Assembly: GCA_013697225.1 (NCBI GenBank) | Contig: JACCXG010000392.1 | Location: 1-6,392 of the forward strand | DNA from: Acidobacteriota bacterium | GTDB lineage: Bacteria > Acidobacteriota > Vicinamibacteria > Vicinamibacterales > 2-12-FULL-66-21 | Direction: 5' to 3' | Length of the DNA stretch: 6,392 nt | Part shown: piece after piece, positions 1-5,295 of the stretch | Layout of the letters: the number at the start of each line of letters is the position of its first letter | Numbering within the stretch: the stretch's first letter is position 1 | Translations under genes and position numbers: made by a program | The notes under the pieces: generated by a model | The model's database searches: none | Told to the model about the DNA's origin: nothing | Seen by the model: the letters and a program-made list of their open reading frames with translations, nothing else

Positions 1-1664
1 GTGATCACGACACCCTTGGCCGCTTCCGCGCCGGTGGTGAGCGTAACGGTATCGATCGGCTGCACCGAGTAGGCGTCCACCACCCGGATGGCGATCCCCT
101 CCCCCTTCAGCTGCTCGTACGCTTTCAGCGCTTCGAACACGGTGACACCGGCGCCAACGACCATGGCTTCGTCCTTGTCGCTCTCGCGCAGCACCTTCGA
201 GCCGCCAATCGGGAATCGATCGAGCGGGCCGTAGGTGACCGGGGTCTTCGGGCGGGAGGTGCGCATGTAGGCCATACCCTGGTGCTGCGCCATCTCCGCC
301 ACGAGTCGCTCCGTGCTCACGGCGTCGCAGGGGTACAGGACCACCGCGTTCGGCACCGTGCGGAGGAGCGCGAGATCCTCGAGCGCCATCTGCGAAGGGC
401 CGTCCTCGCCGATTGACACGCCGGCGTGCGAGCCGGTGAGCTTGATGTTCAGCGTCGAGATCCCCGCCATGCGGATGAAGTCCGCGGCACGGGAGAGGAA
501 GCAGGCAAACGTCGACGCGAAGGGGATGGCGCCGCGTGCTGCGAGCCCCATCGCCGCCCCGACCATGACCTGCTCCGCGATGAACATCTGGTAGAAGCGC
601 TCCGGGAACTCCTTCTGAAAGCGATCGCTGAACGTCGAGTTCTTGACGTCGGCGTCGAGACCGACGATGCGCGAGTCCACGCGGCCGACGTTGGCGAGGG
701 CCGTGCCCCAGGCCTCGCGGGTCGCAACCAGATCGCCCAGCTTGTACGCCGGAGCGGGCATGCTGTTGTAGTCGGCGGCCCGATCCACGCGGCCCGTGCC
801 GCGGGGGCCCTGGATTGCCGGCGCGTTCCCCTTGTTGGAGAGAGCCGTTTCGAGCTCCGCAATCCCCTCGTCGGCCTCGTCACCAGCCTTGAGCGCCTTC
901 CCGTGCCAAGCCTGTTTCCCTTCGATAGCCGCGAGTCCCTTCCCCTTGAGGGTCTTTGCCACGAGCACCGTCGGCCGGCCGCTCGTCGCGCGGGCCATGT
1001 CGAAGCCTTCGAGCAGGTCGCTGATGTCGTGGCCGTCCACGACGATGGCCTTCCAGCCGAAGGCGTTCCAGCGTGCGGCAATGCGGTCGAGGTCGTGCCC
1101 GAGGTGCGTGGGCTGGCTCTGGCCGAGCGCGTTCACGTCCACGATCGCGCAGAGGTTGTCGAGCTTGTGATACGAGGCGGAGTCGGCTGCTTCCCACACG
1201 GACCCTTCCGCCATCTCACCGTCGCCAAGCAGCGCGTAGGTGCGGTACGGGGAGCCGGTGCGCCGTGCGTTCAGCGCGCTGCCGACGGCCGCACAGATAC
1301 CCTGGCCGAGAGAGCCGGTCGCGACGTCCACGAAGGGCAGCCGCGGGGTGGGATGCCCCTCGAGATCCGACTCGAACAGGCGGAGATTCAGCAGCTCTTC
1401 CCGGGGGAAGAGCCCGGCCTCGGCCCAGGCGGCGTACAGAATTGGTGCGGCATGCCCCTTCGACAGCACGAAGCGGTCGTTGTCGGGGTTCTGCGGATCC
1501 TTCGGGTCGTACCGCATCTCGGCAAAGAACACCGCCGCCATGATGTCCGCGGCGGACAGGCAGGTGGTCGGGTGGCCGCTGCCGGCGGCGGTGGTGGAGG
1601 CAACGGAATCGATGCGCAGCCTTGTGGCGACGTCGCGAAGGGCGGGAACGGAAATGGAAGCCAT
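1..1664 (-). CDS. tkt: Transketolase, vertebrate-like short form (3' end missing)
   Basis: Transketolase is a thiamine-diphosphate (ThDP) enzyme that moves two-carbon ketol units between sugar phosphates in the cytosolic pentose phosphate pathway. I translated 554 codons from ATG at 1664 leftwards without a stop; the family is usually about 620-670 residues, so roughly the last tenth lies outside the window. Visible motifs: GSGHP with H31, KGH with H71, GHP with H104, the ThDP/metal motif GDGE (147-150) paired with N178, WHGK with H254, catalytic Glu in FIAEQ (E364), GSHAGVSIGEDGPSQMALED (411-430), and the sugar-phosphate-binding RTSRP (468-472). The wording of these motifs resembles human TKT more than E. 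coli TktA. It follows the DUF255 gene by 14 bases with no Shine-Dalgarno sequence; an extended -10-like element overlaps that gene's stop codon. The identification is very secure; the vertebrate-like affinity is from memory. Confidence 0.96.
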   Translation of the reverse strand, partial: MASISVPALRDVATRLRIDSVASTTAAGSGHPTTCLSAADIMAAVFFAEMRYDPKDPQNPDNDRFVLSKGHAAPILYAAWAEAGLFPREELLNLRLFESDLEGHPTPRLPFVDVATGSLGQGICAAVGSALNARRTGSPYRTYALLGDGEMAEGSVWEAADSASYHKLDNLCAIVDVNALGQSQPTHLGHDLDRIAARWNAFGWKAIVVDGHDISDLLEGFDMARATSGRPTVLVAKTLKGKGLAAIEGKQAWHGKALKAGDEADEGIAELETALSNKGNAPAIQGPRGTGRVDRAADYNSMPAPAYKLGDLVATREAWGTALANVGRVDSRIVGLDADVKNSTFSDRFQKEFPERFYQMFIAEQVMVGAAMGLAARGAIPFASTFACFLSRAADFIRMAGISTLNIKLTGSHAGVSIGEDGPSQMALEDLALLRTVPNAVVLYPCDAVSTERLVAEMAQHQGMAYMRTSRPKTPVTYGPLDRFPIGGSKVLRESDKDEAMVVGAGVTVFEALKAYEQLKGEGIAIRVVDAYSVQPIDTVTLTTGAEAAKGVVI

Positions 1665-1672
1665 GAGGCGGA

Positions 1673-1681
1673 AGTTTATCA
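1673..1681 (-). promoter_or_regulatory. Candidate extended -10 element for leaderless tkt, overlapping the upstream stop codon
   Basis: The minus strand reads TGATAAACT, matching the extended -10 pattern TGn-TAnnnT. Its TGA is the stop codon of the DUF255 gene. Eight bases separate the hexamer from the A of the transketolase ATG at 1664, so a transcript starting at the usual distance would begin at or next to the ATG. No -35-like hexamer was identified. This is inference from pattern and spacing; co-transcription from the upstream promoter is the alternative, and both may operate. Confidence 0.4.
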
Positions 1682-3193
1682 CCCCTGCGCCAGCGCCCTG
1701 ACCGCGAGCAGATACTCCGCCGCCAGGGGCCCTTCCGCCCCGGCGCGGCCGTTCAGGGCCTGCAGCGTCCGGCCCGCGTAAGCCGCATACTCCCCCGTGC
1801 CGGAGACGCGGGCGAGCCGGCCCAGCATGCGGGCGGCTGTGCAGTTCGAGACGAACGGCTTGAGGCGCTCGCGCAGGAGCCCGATCTCCCCGGCGGGGTT
1901 CGGCGCACGGTCGAAGAACCCGCCCCCGGCCTCGTCCCACATCGTCCGCACGGCGTAGAGCGCCAGCTCCTCCGCCATCATCTGGTAGACGATGTTGCCG
2001 GTGGCCTCGAAGGCGTCGAGGTGAGCGAGCGCCATCGCGATCTGGTCGTCCAGCAGCCCGCGGATCTCGCCGTCGCCGTGGCCGCGCTCCACCCCGATTC
2101 CCGGGGGCAGCGAAGCGGCATGCGCCACGCCGCCGCCGGGGCGGTAGGCCTCGAGCCCGACGCGTTCGAGCGACCTGATTGCGAACTCCGAGAGGGATGG
2201 GTCGTTCATCGTGCGCCCGGCGTGCAGCGCGGCCGACACCATCAGGGCGTTCCAGTCGGTGTACAGCGTGGTGTCCACAGGCGCTGCGGACGTTGCCACG
2301 GCGCTCGACGCGCTCCCCTGCGGGACGGCGGGTGTATCGTGCGGCGGGAGGGTCCCCTGTGACGCGCCCCATCCCCCGTCCAGCGTGTCGGCAAGCCAGG
2401 TCTGGATGTAGCGCAGCACGTCCTCCGCGCGTTCGGCGTAGCGCGCCTGCCCCAGCACTTCGAAAGCCGTGACATAGAGCGACAGCAGGCCGGCGTTCGT
2501 CTCGAGCAGCTTCTCCCCGCAGGGGGACGACCAGTCGGCGTGAAGAGCATGCCGGAAGAAGCCCCCGTGCGCCTCGTCGTAGAGCGGCCCCCATCCCATG
2601 GCGTCGAGCGAGCGTACGGCCATGTCACGCCACTCCGGTGATCCGTCCTCTTCGTGCAGCGCAAGGGCAAGCCTGACAGGGGCGATGTGCGGGAACTTCG
2701 GGGCGCCGCCGAATCCGCCGTGCAGTGAATCGAAGCCGCCGGCCACCTGCGCCACCAGTGCAGCGTCCGTGAAAGAGGATGAGGGGCCGGCCTCGGGGGG
2801 CCCGCACTGTGATGGAGGTGCGCGGGCGTGATCCTCCGCGGCAAAGGCGGCAGAGACGCGCCCCAGCACCTCGACGAGCCGCTCGGTTTGGACGTAAGTG
2901 CCGCCGCCAAGGATGTCGCCGCCCGGCGTGAGGAACGCGGTTGTCGGCCAGCCGCCGAGCCCGTAGCGCGCGCTCACGTCGGGGCGGCGGTCGGCATCGA
3001 CGCGCACCGGAACGAAGAGCGTGCGGATCAACTCGGCCACGCGCGGGTCACCGTAGCTCAGGCGATCCATGAGGCCGCTGTGACCGCACCAGGCTGCGGT
3101 GATCGAGAGCAGCACCGGCTTGCCTTCGCGCGCCGCCCGCGCAAAGGTGCGCTCCGTCCAGGGAAGCCAAGCGACGCCGGGCGGGGTGGCCAT
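1679..3193 (-). CDS. DUF255 / YyaL-SPATA20-like protein: thioredoxin fold plus alpha/alpha barrel
   Basis: This resembles the DUF255 (YyaL/SPATA20) family, which has an N-terminal thioredoxin-like domain and a C-terminal (alpha/alpha)6 glycoside-hydrolase-like barrel; its biochemical role is not well established. From ATG 3193 (504 residues) the thioredoxin-like part spans about 10-115, with AAWCGHS around C36, VRVDADRRPDV (63-73), GGWPTTAFLTPGG (80-92) and GTY. Barrel hallmarks follow: GGFGGAPKFP (159-168), GEKLLETNAG (226-235), YTDWNALM (311-318), LLDDQIAMAL (380-389) and GGGFFDRAP. The family motif is normally CHWCH; here the first cysteine is alanine, and the stretch before GGWP is shorter than usual. 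The protein is also shorter than typical 600-700-residue members. An in-frame TTG at 3205 could add four residues, but it lies inside the -10-like palindrome, so ATG 3193 is preferred. It lies 14 bases upstream of transketolase, probably in one operon. It has a low-complexity Ala/Ser/Pro linker at about 278-306. Confidence 0.87.
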   Translation of the reverse strand: MATPPGVAWLPWTERTFARAAREGKPVLLSITAAWCGHSGLMDRLSYGDPRVAELIRTLFVPVRVDADRRPDVSARYGLGGWPTTAFLTPGGDILGGGTYVQTERLVEVLGRVSAAFAAEDHARAPPSQCGPPEAGPSSSFTDAALVAQVAGGFDSLHGGFGGAPKFPHIAPVRLALALHEEDGSPEWRDMAVRSLDAMGWGPLYDEAHGGFFRHALHADWSSPCGEKLLETNAGLLSLYVTAFEVLGQARYAERAEDVLRYIQTWLADTLDGGWGASQGTLPPHDTPAVPQGSASSAVATSAAPVDTTLYTDWNALMVSAALHAGRTMNDPSLSEFAIRSLERVGLEAYRPGGGVAHAASLPPGIGVERGHGDGEIRGLLDDQIAMALAHLDAFEATGNIVYQMMAEELALYAVRTMWDEAGGGFFDRAPNPAGEIGLLRERLKPFVSNCTAARMLGRLARVSGTGEYAAYAGRTLQALNGRAGAEGPLAAEYLLAVRALAQG

Positions 3194-3204
3194 GTGATGG
3201 GTCA

Positions 3205-3212
3205 ATTATAAT
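3205..3212. promoter_or_regulatory. Symmetric bidirectional -10 element (ATTATAAT) between divergent genes
   Basis: ATTATAAT is its own reverse complement, so a perfect TATAAT is read on the plus strand at 3207-3212 and on the minus strand at 3210-3205. It is the only AT-rich spot in a GC-rich neighbourhood. Six bases separate the plus hexamer from the ATG at 3219; eleven separate the minus hexamer from the ATG at 3193. Initiation at the usual distance would give a leaderless DUF4149 transcript and a DUF255 transcript with a leader of only a few bases. No clear -35 hexamers are visible on either side; at the expected distance they would lie inside the opposing genes. Confidence 0.6.
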
Positions 3213-3218
3213 GAGCGG

Positions 3219-3701
3219 ATGCTTGCGCTGCGGTTTTCCGCCCTGCTGGCCCTCGTGTTCTGGATTGGGGGACTCCTGGCACTGGGCGCGATCGCGGCAC
3301 CTGCCACCTTCGACGTGCTCGGCGCCCGGAGCGAGGACGGACGCGCACTGGCCGGGGCGGTATTCGGTGAAACCCTCCGGCGCTTCCAGACTGGCGCGTA
3401 TCTCTGTGGCGCGGTGCTCATCGCAACCCTTGCTGCACGTGCGGTGCTCGGGCCGCGGCCCCGGCGCGTCGGCCTGCGCATGGGGATCACGGCCGCGATG
3501 GTGGCCTCTGCCGCCTGGACGGGGCTGGTGATGATCCCGCAAATCGAGGAGGCCCAGCGCACGCGCCTGGCGTCCCCGGTCGCCCCGGGCGATGACCCGC
3601 GGCGCGCGCAGTTCGCGCGGCTCCACGGCCTTGCGACATCGCTGCAGCTCGTGCCGGTCCTCGGCGGGCTGGCCCTTCTCCTGTTCGAACTGAAGGACTG
3701 A
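3219..3701 (+). CDS. DUF4149-like four-helix membrane protein
   Basis: This is a predicted integral inner-membrane protein of 160 residues resembling the DUF4149 (TMEM205-like) family, whose function is unknown. Four hydrophobic segments are visible at about 5-29, 57-77, 87-107 and 138-157. The first includes FWIGGLLALGAIAAPATF, the phrase that prompts the family call. A polar loop with charged residues (about 31-56) follows helix one, a second, Arg-rich one (78-88) precedes helix three, and a long hydrophilic loop (about 108-136) precedes the last helix. The ATG at 3219 is the first start in the frame and sits six bases after a perfect TATAAT, consistent with leaderless translation; no Shine-Dalgarno sequence is present. 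It diverges from the DUF255 gene and is followed after 11 bases by the GAF-domain gene, probably in one operon. The membrane topology is secure; the family name is less so. Confidence 0.82.
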   Translation: MLALRFSALLALVFWIGGLLALGAIAAPATFDVLGARSEDGRALAGAVFGETLRRFQTGAYLCGAVLIATLAARAVLGPRPRRVGLRMGITAAMVASAAWTGLVMIPQIEEAQRTRLASPVAPGDDPRRAQFARLHGLATSLQLVPVLGGLALLLFELKD

Positions 3702-3712
3702 GACTCCGCACC

Positions 3713-4162
3713 ATGCCCACACACGACGACATCCTCACCGAGATCCGCATGGCGCTTGCGCAGGGGGGAGATGCCAGGCAGGCGCTGTCCACCACCGTTG
3801 CCGCCCTCAAGTCCCGGATGCCCGACTACACCTGGGTCGGCGTGTACCTGCTCGAAGGGAACGAGCTGGTGCTCGGGCCGTTCGAGGGGAAACCCTCGCC
3901 CCACGAACGCATCCCGCTCGGCCGCGGGATCTGTGGCGCGGCCGCCGCCGAGAAGTCGACGATCATCGTGGACGACGTGAATGCGGATCCGCGGTATCTG
4001 GCGTGCAGCGTCGATACCCGTTCGGAGATCGTCGTGCCGATCATGCGTGACGGAGAGGTCCTCGGAGAGATCGACATCGACAGCGATCGTCCGGCCGCCT
4101 TCGGCGACGCGGATCGCCGGCTGCTCGAATCGGTCGCGGAACTGCTGGCGGAGCGGCTCTGA
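3713..4162 (+). CDS. GAF-domain protein, free methionine-(R)-sulfoxide reductase-like
   Basis: This 149-residue protein is a single GAF domain after a short N-terminal helix. It matches the free methionine-(R)-sulfoxide reductase (fRMsr, MsrC) type, which reduces free Met-R-SO in the cytosol with electrons from thioredoxin. Recognisable family pieces are WVGVYLLEGNELVLGPFEGK (41-60), GRGICG (70-75) with C74, RYLACSVDTRSEIVVPI (94-110) with C98, and GEIDIDSD (118-125). C98 aligns with the catalytic cysteine and C74 with the resolving cysteine of characterised fRMsrs. The third, more N-terminal cysteine (the GKxAC position) is absent, replaced by Ser-Pro-His. There are no other cysteines. It starts 11 bases after the DUF4149 stop; an AAGGA 15 bases upstream is too far to be a normal ribosome site. 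A sensory GAF protein is the alternative, but the retained Cys pair favours an enzyme. Confidence 0.85.
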   Translation: MPTHDDILTEIRMALAQGGDARQALSTTVAALKSRMPDYTWVGVYLLEGNELVLGPFEGKPSPHERIPLGRGICGAAAAEKSTIIVDDVNADPRYLACSVDTRSEIVVPIMRDGEVLGEIDIDSDRPAAFGDADRRLLESVAELLAERL

Positions 4163-4165
4163 AGC

Positions 4166-4193
4166 TTCTCCCTTCTCCCTTTTCCCTTCTCCC
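4166..4193. repeat. Heptamer tandem repeat TTCTCCC x4 with G-quadruplex potential on the minus strand
   Basis: Four consecutive seven-base units are visible: TTCTCCC (4166-4172), TTCTCCC (4173-4179), TTTTCCC (4180-4186) and TTCTCCC (4187-4193), followed by a decayed fifth unit, TTTCCAT. The tract fills most of the 40 bases between the GAF stop and the isocitrate dehydrogenase ATG, starting four bases after the stop. The plus strand is entirely pyrimidine from 4165 to 4198. The minus strand carries four GGG runs separated by exactly four bases (AGAA, AAAA, AGAA), which fits the G3N1-7 quadruplex pattern. The repeat itself is directly visible; quadruplex formation and any regulatory effect are inference. 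Confidence 0.9.
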
Positions 4194-4202
4194 TTTCCAT
4201 AA

Positions 4203-5210
4203 ATGCACACCATCACCCTCATCCCCGGCGACGGCATCGGCCCCGAAGTGACGGCGGCGGTGCTGCGGATTTTCAAGGCGGCCGGTCTCGACATCGAGTG
4301 GGAGCGCTACGAGGCGGGCCTCATCGCCTTCGAACGCTACAAGCGGTCGCTGCCTGTGGAGCTGCTCGATTCGATCCGGCGGAACAAGGTTGCGCTGAAG
4401 GGGCCGCTGACCACGCCGATTGCCGAGGGGATCACGAGCGTCAACGTCGGGCTGCGGAAGGCGCTGGAGCTCTATGCCAACCTGCGCCCCGTGCGGAACC
4501 TGGCCGGGGTCGAGAGCCGCTTCACGGGGGTGGATCTCATCATCGTGCGCGAGAACACCGAGGATCTCTACTCGGGGCTCGAGCACGAGGTCGTGCCGGG
4601 GGTCGTCGAGAGTCTGAAGATCATCACGGAACGCGCCTCGACGCGGATTGCGGAGTTCGCGTTCGCGTATGCGAAGGCTCACGGGCGGGCGCGCGTCACC
4701 GCCATCCACAAGGCCAACATCATGAAGCTCGGGGACGGGCTGTTCCTCGAGAGCGCGCGGAAGGTGTCGCGCGAGCACACCGACGTGAGCTACGACGAGC
4801 GGATCGTCGACGCGCTGTGCATGCAGCTCGTCATGGCGCCGGAGACCTTCGACGTGCTCCTCCTCCCCAACCTGTACGGCGACATCGTCTCTGATCTGTG
4901 CGCGGGGCTCGTGGGGGGCCTCGGGGTGGTGCCGGGCGCAAACCTGGGGGGCGACTGCGCGGTGTTCGAGGCGGTGCACGGCAGCGCTCCCGACATCGCG
5001 AACAAGAACCTCGCAAACCCGACGGCGCTGCTGCTCTCGGCGCTCATGATGCTCGATCACCTTGGCGAACGTGAGGCGGCGGCCCGTATCCGCGCCGCCC
5101 TCGACGAGGTGCTCGTGGCGGGAGCAATCCGCACGCGCGATCTCGGGGGCACGGCCAGCACGACGGAATTCACCGACGCGGTCTGCCGGGCGGTCGAGGG
5201 GAGCGGCTGA
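4203..5210 (+). CDS. icd: NAD-dependent isocitrate dehydrogenase (IDH3-like, isocitrate/isopropylmalate dehydrogenase family)
   Basis: The enzyme oxidatively decarboxylates isocitrate to 2-oxoglutarate in the TCA cycle. The 335-residue protein is full length for the short, IDH3-alpha-like bacterial form. Visible motifs: LIPGDGIGPEV (6-16); SVNVGLRKALELYANLRPVR (79-98), where S79 and N81 match the Ser-x-Asn that distinguishes isocitrate from isopropylmalate dehydrogenases; RENTEDLYSGLEHE (116-129) with Y123; catalytic lysine in HKANIMK (K170); the metal aspartates D203, D227 and D231; and the family signature NLYGDIVSDL (223-232). HGSAPDIANKNLANP (259-273) carries D264-I265, the pair expected for NAD rather than NADP. 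It follows the GAF gene by 40 bases filled with a pyrimidine repeat, so no Shine-Dalgarno sequence precedes its ATG. Homoisocitrate or tartrate-type dehydrogenase are less likely alternatives within the same family. Confidence 0.92.
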   Translation: MHTITLIPGDGIGPEVTAAVLRIFKAAGLDIEWERYEAGLIAFERYKRSLPVELLDSIRRNKVALKGPLTTPIAEGITSVNVGLRKALELYANLRPVRNLAGVESRFTGVDLIIVRENTEDLYSGLEHEVVPGVVESLKIITERASTRIAEFAFAYAKAHGRARVTAIHKANIMKLGDGLFLESARKVSREHTDVSYDERIVDALCMQLVMAPETFDVLLLPNLYGDIVSDLCAGLVGGLGVVPGANLGGDCAVFEAVHGSAPDIANKNLANPTALLLSALMMLDHLGEREAAARIRAALDEVLVAGAIRTRDLGGTASTTEFTDAVCRAVEGSG

Positions 5211-5232
5211 CCGGGGAAATGCCGCAGGGTCG

Positions 5233-5248
5233 GGCCCCCGGACGGGCC
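5233..5248 (+). terminator. Weak GC hairpin after isocitrate dehydrogenase, possible terminator
   Basis: GGCCC (5233-5237) can pair with GGGCC (5244-5248) around a six-base loop, CCGGAC, with one further G-U pair outside. The tail is TATTTACT, moderately T-rich but not a true U-run. It sits 23 bases past the isocitrate dehydrogenase stop and ahead of the acyltransferase promoter-like element, a sensible place for a terminator. The five-base stem and imperfect tail make this tentative. Confidence 0.3.
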
Positions 5249-5279
5249 TATTTACTGGCCTGTTCACGGCCCGCTCGCG

Positions 5280-5288
5280 TGGTATATT
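5280..5288 (+). promoter_or_regulatory. Extended -10 element for a leaderless acyltransferase mRNA
   Basis: TGGTATATT matches the extended -10 pattern TGn-TAnnnT and differs from TATAAT at one position in the hexamer (TATATT, 5283-5288). Seven bases separate it from the GTG start at 5296, so initiation at the usual distance would place the first transcribed base at the start codon. The bases between are pyrimidine-rich (CCCCTCC) and contain no ribosome-binding site. No clear -35 hexamer is visible. Confidence 0.5.
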
Positions 5289-5295
5289 CCCCTCC

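Noticed and set aside
426..1781. Long plus-strand open frame of 451 codons opposite transketolase
   Set aside because: It mirrors the transketolase codons in a GC-rich region, is rich in Arg/Gly/Ala/Val with no family motif, and runs past the tkt start into the neighbouring gene. The minus-strand transketolase explains the DNA.
3203..3205. TTG as the start of the DUF255 gene
   Set aside because: It lies within the ATTATAAT palindrome, upstream of any transcript made from it, while an in-frame ATG follows 12 bases later at 3193. It would stand only if transcription begins further upstream.
3693..3697. AAGGA as a Shine-Dalgarno sequence for the GAF gene
   Set aside because: It is 15 bases from the ATG, beyond the usual 5-10, and lies inside the codons for Lys-Asp at the end of the preceding gene.
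4166..4200. The repeat tract as a CRISPR or phage attachment site
   Set aside because: The units are seven bases long with no spacers, and there is no integrase, cas gene or tRNA nearby; it is a simple tandem repeat.
3206..4294. Minus-strand open frame of 362 codons over the DUF4149 and GAF genes
   Set aside because: Low-complexity Arg/Ser/Ala composition, crosses the heptamer repeat, and lies opposite two genes with recognisable family features.
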